Shown: positions 43,186 to 50,707 of the stretch, piece after piece
Numbering within the stretch: position 1 is the first letter of the stretch
Layout: the number at the start of each line of letters is the position of its first letter
Assembly: GCF_000238055.2 (NCBI RefSeq)
Contig: NZ_KE148312.1
Location: forward strand, 1,353,501 to 1,417,500
Direction of reading: 5' to 3'
DNA length: 64,000 bases
From: Oribacterium parvum ACB1
GTDB taxonomy: Bacteria; Bacillota; Clostridia; Lachnospirales; Lachnospiraceae
The notes under the pieces: model-generated
Told to the model about the DNA's origin: nothing
What the model saw: only the letters and a program-made list of their open reading frames with translations
The model's database searches: none
Program-made: the position numbers and the translations under genes

Positions 43186-43222
43186 AGAATCTCTCCTATT
43201 TAGGGTAGAGATTCTCTTTTTT
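43186..43222 (+). terminator. Terminator of the lipid cluster
   Basis: AGAATCTCT and AGAGATTCT form a 9-bp stem extended by an inner CCTA/AGGG helix, and a run of six T residues follows. It lies 26 nt after the UbiA-like gene. Confidence 0.9.
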
Positions 43223-43340
43223 CGCAGAAAAAAAATTCTATTCGCTATATAATAAGAATAATATTAAAAAGAACTTATTTATCTTTGCGTGAGTAAATCG
43301 ATTGCAGAAGCTTTGAGAATGAATTGATGAGGTAGCGTTC

Positions 43341-44810
43341 ATGGAAGAAGTAGCATTGAAAGAGTATTGCAGAGAAGTAGAGCCGGATGGAGAAACAAAA
43401 AGTTATGCCTGGAGCACGGCAATAGGGTTACAGGCTATGGGGGGACTGCAGATTTCAAAGTTCCTGATTGATACGGCAATTCAAAATATCGCGGGTGGTA
43501 TATCCATCAAAGAAGCCTGTAAAACCATTGAGGATTATTACGGAGAAGATGCAGAGGGAGCAGTGGATAGGAAGGCGGAAGAAGCGGATAGGCTTGCTGC
43601 CGGGACCTTTGCTCTTTTAACAGAGGGAGCATTTTCCTTTTCCGTAAATACCTATATCGCCATTCATCGGAAGCTTTTCGAGGGAATGGAGGATTCAGCC
43701 GGAAGTCTGCGAGATTTTAATATCAAAAGAAAAGAATGGGTGTTGGATGAAGAAAGTGTGCTATATGCCGGTGAAGCGGAACTGCAGGAAATGCTGGCAT
43801 GCTTATTTATGGAGGAAAAAGACTTTTCTTATAAAGGGCTTTCCATGGAAGAAATCATTCGGCATCTTGCAGAGTTTATAGCGGAACTTTGGCAGATTCA
43901 TGCCTTTTCTAAAGGAAGTACAAGAGTCTCAGCCATTTTCTTTATCAAATATTTGGAATCACTCGGCTTTTCTATTCAGAACAATACTTTTGCGGAAAAT
44001 CCCTTGTATTTTAGGAATGCGCTTGTCCGTGCAAACTATACCAATCTGCAGAAAGGGATTTTTGGAACAACGGAATATCTTGAACTTTTTCTTCGGAACC
44101 TGCTCTTAAATGAACAGAATCTCTTGGATAATGAAAGCCTGCATATTAGCGTGGAGATAAAGAAAGCAGAAGAGGAAAGGCTTACGAGAGAACGGGAAGC
44201 AAAGAAGGAAGAGGAAAGACTTGCAAAAGAGTTGGAGGCAAAAAAAGAAGAAGAGAGAATTATCAGAGAGCTCGAAATAAGAAAAGAGGTAGAAAGAATT
44301 ATCAAAGAGCTGGAAGTCAAAAAGTTGGAAGAAATCATTGCCAGAGAAAGGGAAGTAGAGCAAGTAGAAGAAAGGATCACCGAAGCCCATATTATAGGGG
44401 ACAATGTGAATACAGAGAAAACTGTTTTTGCAGAAGAATTGTATCGAAAGGAGAGAACAGAGCGAGAAAACAGAATTGCAGAAAAAGTAAAGTTGGCGAC
44501 CCATAAAGCGGTTATAGAGTGTTGTGATGTAAAAATGCAAAACGATAACGAGAATAAGGAAAGTGAAAAAGAGCATTTCATAGCGCTTCTTTCTCTTAAG
44601 TCCGCCGAGTTTTCAAGTAAAACGATAAGTCATATTGAGAGGCTATTTGAAGAATTTGCTTTCCAAAAGATATTTGGAAGAACGGCCGTTATTGAAATTT
44701 TGCATTTAAAGAACTCCGGTGCTTCGAAATTCCTGCTCAATCTGTTGCAGGCCGGTATTATTGAAAATGTATCCGGCTATGGCAAGGGAAAATATAAATT
44801 TAAAAAATAA
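43341..44810 (+). CDS. Fic-fold protein with a degenerate active site and a long coiled coil
   Basis: The 489-residue product has a Fic domain in its first 240 residues. The loop that is normally H-P-F-x-(D/E)-G-N-G-R reads H-A-F-S-K-G-S-T-R at 187-195, so His and Arg remain but the metal-coordinating acidic residue is Lys and the Asn is Ser. Residues of roughly 272-345 form a very charged heptad-like coiled coil made of E-A-K-K-E-E-E-R-L-type repeats. The last 75 residues look like a winged helix (F-G-R-T-A-V-I-E-I-L). Loss of the acidic residue suggests weak or altered AMP transfer. Confidence 0.8.
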   Translation: MEEVALKEYCREVEPDGETKSYAWSTAIGLQAMGGLQISKFLIDTAIQNIAGGISIKEACKTIEDYYGEDAEGAVDRKAEEADRLAAGTFALLTEGAFSFSVNTYIAIHRKLFEGMEDSAGSLRDFNIKRKEWVLDEESVLYAGEAELQEMLACLFMEEKDFSYKGLSMEEIIRHLAEFIAELWQIHAFSKGSTRVSAIFFIKYLESLGFSIQNNTFAENPLYFRNALVRANYTNLQKGIFGTTEYLELFLRNLLLNEQNLLDNESLHISVEIKKAEEERLTREREAKKEEERLAKELEAKKEEERIIRELEIRKEVERIIKELEVKKLEEIIAREREVEQVEERITEAHIIGDNVNTEKTVFAEELYRKERTERENRIAEKVKLATHKAVIECCDVKMQNDNENKESEKEHFIALLSLKSAEFSSKTISHIERLFEEFAFQKIFGRTAVIEILHLKNSGASKFLLNLLQAGIIENVSGYGKGKYKFKK

Positions 44811-44922
44811 ATACAAACAATTCTATTGCGGATTTTTCTCAAAACAGGGAATCATGCTTATCTCTAAGGGAAGAATCATAGAATCTTGTGCCATGAGATG
44901 CTTTCTAAAATATATATAATTT

Positions 44923-45068
44923 TAAGTTTTGAAAGTATATGAGATAAAAAGTATCCATTTTGAAATAAGAGGAAGATATAAAATGATTCATTTTGAGACA
45001 AGAAAAGGCACAAAATTTAAAATATTGAAATTCTATAAGACAAAAAAGGATAAGTTTTGAAAGTATAT
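44923..45068. repeat. 18-bp direct repeats in the AT-rich gap before the second ATPase
   Basis: TAAGTTTTGAAAGTATAT occurs at 44923-44940 and again at 45051-45068, 128 bp apart, in a very AT-rich 314-nt gap (44811-45124). Weaker ATTTTGA-type echoes lie between them. I see no gene or clear promoter in the gap. Confidence 0.6.
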
Positions 45069-45124
45069 TAAAACTGTAATTACAAAAACTAATACAATAT
45101 ATCCCTTTTGAAAGAGAAATAAAG

Positions 45125-46321
45125 ATGAAAATACTGGATAGAAAAGAATATAAAAACAGACTGATTCGTTTGCAGGAAACGGAGAAAATAAAGATTATTT
45201 CCGGAATCAGGGGAGCAGGAAAGTCGGAATTACTGCACAGTTATCAGAAATGGATAGAAGAGCATGTGGAGGGGGCAAATATCCTTTATCTGGATATGGA
45301 AGACGCTCAAAATGCAGAGTTAAAAGACGGTCCATCTTTGCTTAGCTATATTGAAATGAAATATGAGGAAAAGAGCAAGAACTTTCTTATTGTGGAGGAG
45401 GTTCAGCACTGTAAGAACTTTGAGAAAGCGATGCAAAGTGTATATGAGAGAAAAATGTTTAACATTTACCTCTCCAGCTCCAATGCCTCTTTTTTGTATG
45501 AGGATAAAACTGCTTTTTGGGATGAAAATTCCATTGAACTACCGATTCACCCCTTTAGCCTTTCCGAATATCTTAGGTACTATGAAAGAAAAGATCCTTC
45601 TCCCGCCATTTTACCCGGCTATCTTAAATATGGAGGTTTATCCGCAACATTTCGCTTTAAATTCAAAGAAGATAAGACGGAATATATCAAGGAATTATAC
45701 AATAAAAAGATAAAGAAGGATTTACGAAAGACATACGGCCTTAAAGATTCGGCTCTTTTGGACTCTCTGCTGGCCTATTTGATGCTTCATCTTTCTATCT
45801 CTACCTCGGCAAGTAAAATTTCGAGTCTGTTTAAAAAAAATCATTTGGAAACAAACCATATTACGATAGGAAAATATTTACAGCACCTTTGCGCTGCGTT
45901 TCTCCTCTTTAAAGTAAAACGCTATGATATCCGAAAGAAAGTCTATTTAGAAACTGCCGATAAGTATTACCTGACAGATCTTGGCTTCCGCTTTGCCTTA
46001 CTGGAAAAAGAAAAACCGGACTGGAAGGGGATATATGAAAACCTTGTTGCAATTGAAATTCGAAGAAGAGGCTACGATATTTATGTAGGGAAGCTCTATC
46101 AGAAGGAAATCAACTTTGTGGCGATGAGAGAAAAGGAAAAACTTTACATACAGGTTACAGATGAAATAGAAGGGGAAGATACACTTACAAAAGCTTTATC
46201 CCCCTTGCGTGCGATTAAAGATTCCTATCCGAAGTTGCTTATTGCAAATACGGGAAAGGACGAGTTTGATGTAGATGGGATAAGGATATTGGATTTGACG
46301 AAATGGCTGATGGAAGGATAA
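45125..46321 (+). CDS. AAA_14/DUF4143-type ATP-binding protein, copy 2
   Basis: The 398-residue product has Walker A S-G-I-R-G-A-G-K-S and a Walker B in which the usual D-E is E-E (F-L-I-V-E-E-V-Q-H). Its C-terminal part parallels copy 1 at 24519 (Y-L-T-D-L-G-F-R-F-A, I-Y-E-N-L-V-A-I-E-I-R-R-R-G-Y, K-E-I-N-F-V-A ... L-Y-I-Q-V-T). The two are clearly the same family but much diverged. The ribosome site is weak (AAAGAG). It is unpaired, and is not flanked by the palindrome that brackets copy 1. Confidence 0.85.
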   Translation: MKILDRKEYKNRLIRLQETEKIKIISGIRGAGKSELLHSYQKWIEEHVEGANILYLDMEDAQNAELKDGPSLLSYIEMKYEEKSKNFLIVEEVQHCKNFEKAMQSVYERKMFNIYLSSSNASFLYEDKTAFWDENSIELPIHPFSLSEYLRYYERKDPSPAILPGYLKYGGLSATFRFKFKEDKTEYIKELYNKKIKKDLRKTYGLKDSALLDSLLAYLMLHLSISTSASKISSLFKKNHLETNHITIGKYLQHLCAAFLLFKVKRYDIRKKVYLETADKYYLTDLGFRFALLEKEKPDWKGIYENLVAIEIRRRGYDIYVGKLYQKEINFVAMREKEKLYIQVTDEIEGEDTLTKALSPLRAIKDSYPKLLIANTGKDEFDVDGIRILDLTKWLMEG

Positions 46322-46396
46322 GATTTTAGTGATTAAACTAAGCAAGGAAACGAATGCTATAAACCGGGAAAATAAGAATCATTGGAGGTAGAAACA

Positions 46397-47275
46397 ATGT
46401 CAAAAAAGGATTCCGATTCACAAAGATCTTTTATGTCCTTTATGTATCGGGGAAAAGAGATATTTAAGCCCTTAAATACAGGATGGATTGATGAAAGAGT
46501 GGCGACTGTTCGGGAGTGGGTTGCCAATGTGTACTTTTATACGAAAAATGGAAGAACCATCATGATTGATGCCGGCTATAATTATGAGCGGCTGGAAGAA
46601 AAAATGGGCTGGCTCGATATTTCCCCATCTTCCATAGAGGAGATTCTTCTTACGCACCTCGATACGGACCATGTCGGTGCTGTTGAGAAGGATAGTGAAG
46701 GAATTTTTAAGAGCGCAAAACTGTATATTGGAGAAACGGAAAGTAAATATCTGACCGGGGAACTTCGCCGCAGAGTACTTTTTAAGCTCTATAAACTTCC
46801 GAAAGTGGATATTGAAAATGAAATCGAGCTCCTGCAAGACGGGGATGTTTTCTATATTGGAGATATTAAGGTAGAGGCGATTTTGGTGCCGGGACATACC
46901 TTGGGGCATTTGGTTTATTTGATAGATGATGCCTATCTTTTTACCGGAGATACGATTTGGTTCGGGTCGGACGGAGGCTACAGCTTCTTGAATTCTCTTG
47001 CAGAAGACAATGCACTTTCTATTCGTTCGCTTGAAAGACTGGAAAAGCTTTTAAAAGAAAGAGGACTTTCGCCGAAGATTATAAGTGGACATACAGGCTG
47101 GACAGACGACTTGGAATTTGCTTTTCGCCACAGAGATAAGATTTGTAATTCGATGAAAAAACAGAAGCCGCATGACCCTACAGCGCCATACGACGGCTAT
47201 GACGAGAGGGAGGATACGGAAGAGAGGGCAAGAGGCGAGAGACTCCCTAAGGCATGGAGTTATGAAAATCTTTAA
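46397..47275 (+). CDS. Metallo-beta-lactamase-fold hydrolase
   Basis: GGAGG at 46384-46388 sets the start at 46397 (292 residues) rather than the TTG at 46382. The zinc motif T-H-L-D-T-D-H is intact, followed by V-P-G-H-T-L-G-H and F-T-G-D-T-I-W. Overall it resembles lactonase-like members of the superfamily. No signal peptide is present. It has no evident operon partner, so the substrate cannot be inferred. Confidence 0.88.
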   Translation: MSKKDSDSQRSFMSFMYRGKEIFKPLNTGWIDERVATVREWVANVYFYTKNGRTIMIDAGYNYERLEEKMGWLDISPSSIEEILLTHLDTDHVGAVEKDSEGIFKSAKLYIGETESKYLTGELRRRVLFKLYKLPKVDIENEIELLQDGDVFYIGDIKVEAILVPGHTLGHLVYLIDDAYLFTGDTIWFGSDGGYSFLNSLAEDNALSIRSLERLEKLLKERGLSPKIISGHTGWTDDLEFAFRHRDKICNSMKKQKPHDPTAPYDGYDEREDTEERARGERLPKAWSYENL

Positions 47276-47374
47276 TCAGCCGATGTTAGTAATATGGTTT
47301 AAGTGTGTAACGCGATAATCTTGCCTTTCCTACCAAAGCTTTTTATCGTGAGAAAAAATCTTAAGGAGAAAAAG

Positions 47375-48109
47375 ATGAGAATGACAAAAAAAATCGGAGC
47401 AATGGTGCTGGCGGCAGCGCTCAGTCTTTCTATGGCACTTCCTGCCTTTGCGGGACAGTGGATTATGGAGGGAGACGGAAGATGGTGGTACAAAGAAGAT
47501 AACGGAACTTACCCCAAGAATGCATGGAAAGAAATTAGCGGGGAGTGGTATCATTTTGACGAAGAAGGGTACATGGAGACAGGATGGATTTATGATCCTC
47601 TTATTGAAAAGTTTGGGGATCAGGTTGAGACGACAAGTCGATATTATTATTTAGACGGATCCGGAAAAATGTTGAAAAACCAAAATTATATCGGAGGGCA
47701 TACCGATGAAACCGGTCTTTTAGAATGTGATGAACTGGGAAGTGAGTTTTCTACTTATGAACGATATAATTGGGGACGAAAAGGGCCTAAGCCCCCGGTT
47801 GATAATGCAAAATATCGTGGATATATTGAGCCTAATCCTGGTTTTGAGGGCTATGATTTGTATGAATATGATATAACGGATTACAAGAAGGATTTCTTTA
47901 AAGCTGTGGCGGGTCATATTAGTAGAAAAGAAGTTAAATTCGATGTTCCTCTTACGGTAGAAATGAGTAGAAGAGATAATGCGCTTCTTGTAAGCGGTAT
48001 TGACCAGATTTTTATGTTGTATGTACTTAGCTATGATAAGTGGCATTATGATGTAGGAGAAGATGGTATAGCACATTTTACAGTGACCAATTATCAGGAT
48101 GGTGTCTAA
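47375..48109 (+). CDS. Secreted protein with cell-wall-binding (choline/glucan-binding type) repeats, paralogue 1
   Basis: TTAAGGAG sets the start at 47375 (244 residues). A signal peptide ends in A-L-P-A-F-A. The mature protein opens with aromatic/glycine repeats of the choline-binding type (W-W-Y-K-E-D-N-G, G-E-W-Y-H-F-D-E-E-G-Y-M-E-T-G-W-I, Y-Y-L-D-G-S-G-K-M-L-K-N-Q). The second half has no recognised domain. A close relative is encoded at 57536-58273, sharing K-M-L-K-N-Q-N-Y-I-G-G and D-E-T-G-L-L. Confidence 0.85.
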   Translation: MRMTKKIGAMVLAAALSLSMALPAFAGQWIMEGDGRWWYKEDNGTYPKNAWKEISGEWYHFDEEGYMETGWIYDPLIEKFGDQVETTSRYYYLDGSGKMLKNQNYIGGHTDETGLLECDELGSEFSTYERYNWGRKGPKPPVDNAKYRGYIEPNPGFEGYDLYEYDITDYKKDFFKAVAGHISRKEVKFDVPLTVEMSRRDNALLVSGIDQIFMLYVLSYDKWHYDVGEDGIAHFTVTNYQDGV

Positions 48110-48129
48110 ACCCCATATCGTTAACGAAG

Positions 48130-48257
48130 AAAAAGGGGCTGTAAAAAAATAAAAATAATAAAAAGATTCTTTGCAATATAGGTCTGAATGCGGGGTAGTC
48201 TGAGCCCCAAGTTCAGACCTATATTGCGTAGAAAAATATTTTTACAGCCCCTTTTTT
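48130..48257. repeat. Nested 128-bp inverted repeat (terminator or MITE-like)
   Basis: Outer arms AAAAAGGGGCTGTAAAAA (48130-48147) and TTTTTACAGCCCCTTTTT (48239-48256) are perfectly complementary over 18 bp. Inner arms GCAATATAGGTCTGAA (48173-48188) and TTCAGACCTATATTGC (48212-48227) are complementary over 16 bp, and a GGGG/CCCC stem lies at the tip. It sits 20 nt after the secreted protein gene and ends in T6. It could be a strong bidirectional terminator or a small non-autonomous element. The remaining gap to 48374 shows no other feature. Confidence 0.85.
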
Positions 48258-48374
48258 GTAATATCTTTTATTAAAATTCTTCCGGATAAATCTCCTCTCC
48301 ATTCTTCAAGTTGCATTACTTGAAGTAAATCATATATAATCGATAAGGCTTTTCTTAAAAGTAGGAGAGAAGCG

Positions 48375-48488
48375 ATGGAAATTCATTATTTTAGATGGCT
48401 TAGCAGTTCGATAGGAAGCTTTTATTATGGCAGAACCTTCTTCTTTGATGGAAATTCCTTACTAAAACACAGCAGGAGCGGAAAATGA
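48375..48488 (+). CDS. Possible 37-residue small protein coupled to the TrkA/RyR gene
   Basis: An ATG preceded by TAGGAGAG starts a 37-codon frame rich in aromatic and Ser residues. Its TGA overlaps the ATG of the next gene as ATGA, the classic arrangement for translational coupling. The ribosome site of the downstream gene (CAGGAG) lies inside this frame. It may be a leader peptide or a small real protein; composition alone does not decide. Confidence 0.4.
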   Translation: MEIHYFRWLSSSIGSFYYGRTFFFDGNSLLKHSRSGK

Positions 48489-50545
48489 CGGAAAACAAAA
48501 ATTATTATAAGAAGAAACTCATTCTTTTCTTGTTCATCATAACAACTATTTTCGGATTATTGAGCCTTTTCGGCTATTACAGCGCAAAAATTCAAGACCC
48601 CTTGCAGCTTCTTTCTGCCGTATTGTACGGTACGATTAAGCTATTCTTATTCGTATCTCCGATTTCTCCGGAAGAGAAGACTCCTTTCATCTATGAATTC
48701 GCAAAGTGGGCGGCGCCGATCCTGACCTCCGCCTTTATCTTTACGCAGATTTCCAATGTCTTACTGCATGTAAAAAATGTACTTGTAAATCGCCTGAGTG
48801 CAAAGCATGTTCTCTTTTTTGGAAACAGCGAGATGGGGGAGCTTCTAATCGGCAATTTACAAAAAGAAAAAAACTATAAGATATCTCTTGTTACAAAGGA
48901 TTTTCTGGATGAACGTTTAAAGAATAAGTACGAGAAAAAGGGAATTGCGTGTTATCAGCTTGATTTTGAGAAAAGCGATAAAAATGAAATCAAGGAGCTT
49001 TTTTCTACGCTGAATATTTCTAAAGCAAAGTACATTTTCTTCTGCGGAGAGTCGGACCTTGAGAACTTCTCTCTCTATGCCAATGTCATTCAGCGCATTA
49101 AACCCAAAAAGTCCATTTCCACCTATGTTCACTGTGAGTCCGGTACGGTGGCCGGCTATATGGAAGAACTGCTTAAGGAAGAGAGAAAGAAAGAAGAAAG
49201 TCTAAAGAAACTGGATAGTTTGCATTTTAATCAGAAAGACCTGACGGTGCGTCTGATTATGGAGGATGAGCTTGTGAAAAAGAGCATTTTCCGTAGTCTG
49301 ACCGGACTTTCGGATATCGGTTCCGATACAAGCCCTGCTATAAGTTCTTATAAGGCATCTGATATAAGCCCTGCTACAAGTTCTGCTACGAGCTATACTG
49401 TAAGCTCTACCATCCCTTCTTCCATGCCTTCCGTTACGTTGGAAGCCAAGGATATATCTGTGGAAAATATGGACGAAGCGATTCGCCCTCCGCACATTTT
49501 ACTTTTCGGAATCAATGACTTAAGTCTCCCTCTGATAAAGCAGCTTGCTAACGATGCGACCCTTTCTCTGCGAAAAAATACAAGACTTACGCTTATTGGT
49601 GATGTGGCAAGTCGGAATCCGGACATACAAAATCCAAACCAAGAAGTGGATATACAAAAAGTGGATATGCAAAAAGTGGACATGCAGAGCATGGCTCCCA
49701 TGACAAGTTTGAAAAGAGCGCTGGAAATAGACTGCTTTGATCTTGGCAGCTCTACAGAGGAATGGAAACAGCAAGAGAAGCTGCGGCAATATCTAAAGAG
49801 CATCCGGGAAGAATCTGCGCCTCTGCTCATTTTCCTGATGCATCAGGATGTGATTCAGAACTTAAAGGCCTTAAACCTCATCAATCGTTACTTTGAAAAT
49901 GTTCCGAAGATTATCCGCAATGTCTCCAACGTGGACTTAACGAAGCTTCTGCCCCAAAATCAGGGGAAGATTCGAAGTTTTGGAGACCTATCGGAGATTA
50001 TGACGGGAGAGGTCATTATCCGGGAAGAACTGGACAAGCGAGCGAAAGCCTTTAACAAGTCCTATAATCAGGCGTCCTCTATAGCGGGAATGGGAGAGGG
50101 CACAAGCTGGAACGAGCTTTCCTATGTGAAGAAGAATTCGTCGAGACAGTCTGCATCTCACGCTGCGATAAAAGAAGAAATCCTGAAAACGGTTTTAAAA
50201 GGAAAAAGCAGTCAAGAGATGAGGACTTACCTAAAGGAAAAATTTGAAGAATTCGCCCGTCTTCAAGACTTGCAAAAAAAGAGCAAGGAAGCCTTTCAGA
50301 AGGAATTTCGAGCATTTCTAAAAGAAAATCCTGTACTGGACTTCCTTTCCCGACTGGAGCACAAGAGATGGTGTAACAGTTACTATGCTATGGGCTTTCG
50401 CTTCGGGGAAAAGAAGGATGAAAGTAGAAAGACACACCCTTGCCTGATTGAGGATTGGGCAATGGTAATCGGGGAGAAATTCGACATTTGTCACCCGGAA
50501 TATGATCTGCTTTCCGTATTCACTCTGTTTCAAGAGGAACGCTAA
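48485..50545 (+). CDS. Membrane protein with two TrkA-N-like Rossmann regions and a C-terminal RyR domain
   Basis: The 686-residue product has two N-terminal membrane segments (I-L-F-L-F-I-I-T-T-I-F-G-L-L and a second near residues 75-95). A Rossmann region follows (H-V-L-F-F-G-N-S-E-M-G-E-L-L-I), then a second one after residue 340 (I-L-L-F-G-I-N-D-L-S-L-P-L-I). The end matches the RyR domain: L-E-H-K-R-W-C-N-S-Y-Y-A-M-G-F-R-F-G with H-P-C-L-I-E-D-W (about residues 622-660). Two repeat-derived inserts lie between the Rossmann regions, a Ser/Thr/Pro-rich one and a D-(I/M)-Q-K-V run. RyR domains are thought to bind nucleotide-like ligands. A TIR gene follows, suggesting NAD-linked signalling. 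Confidence 0.75.
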   Translation: MTENKNYYKKKLILFLFIITTIFGLLSLFGYYSAKIQDPLQLLSAVLYGTIKLFLFVSPISPEEKTPFIYEFAKWAAPILTSAFIFTQISNVLLHVKNVLVNRLSAKHVLFFGNSEMGELLIGNLQKEKNYKISLVTKDFLDERLKNKYEKKGIACYQLDFEKSDKNEIKELFSTLNISKAKYIFFCGESDLENFSLYANVIQRIKPKKSISTYVHCESGTVAGYMEELLKEERKKEESLKKLDSLHFNQKDLTVRLIMEDELVKKSIFRSLTGLSDIGSDTSPAISSYKASDISPATSSATSYTVSSTIPSSMPSVTLEAKDISVENMDEAIRPPHILLFGINDLSLPLIKQLANDATLSLRKNTRLTLIGDVASRNPDIQNPNQEVDIQKVDMQKVDMQSMAPMTSLKRALEIDCFDLGSSTEEWKQQEKLRQYLKSIREESAPLLIFLMHQDVIQNLKALNLINRYFENVPKIIRNVSNVDLTKLLPQNQGKIRSFGDLSEIMTGEVIIREELDKRAKAFNKSYNQASSIAGMGEGTSWNELSYVKKNSSRQSASHAAIKEEILKTVLKGKSSQEMRTYLKEKFEEFARLQDLQKKSKEAFQKEFRAFLKENPVLDFLSRLEHKRWCNSYYAMGFRFGEKKDESRKTHPCLIEDWAMVIGEKFDICHPEYDLLSVFTLFQEER

Positions 50546-50693
50546 GAGAGATATCCAAAAGCAGGATTAGGAGGAATAGGAAGATCACTATCCCAAAACA
50601 GTAGTAAGAGGAATAGTAAGAGGACTATCCAAAAGCAGTATAAAGAGGAATAGGAAGAGAGCTATAGAAGAGCAGAATTAAGAGGAAGATGCA
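50546..50693 (+). repeat. Four 37-bp tandem repeats filling the gap between the RyR and TIR genes
   Basis: Four units start at 50546, 50583, 50620 and 50657. The pattern is GAGGACTATCCAAAAGCAGT followed by ATAAAGAGGAATAGGAA. The first begins at the base right after the TrkA/RyR stop codon. The array ends 14 nt before the TIR start, leaving GAGGAG as the ribosome site. Each unit also contains AGAGGAATAGG, a potential spare ribosome site. Confidence 0.88.
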
Positions 50694-50707
50694 GAGGAGT
50701 ATTAAGG

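Noticed and set aside
44036..44581. Minus-strand frames opposite the coiled-coil part of the Fic gene
   Set aside because: Ser/Leu/Phe-rich sequence is the antisense of a Glu/Lys coiled coil.
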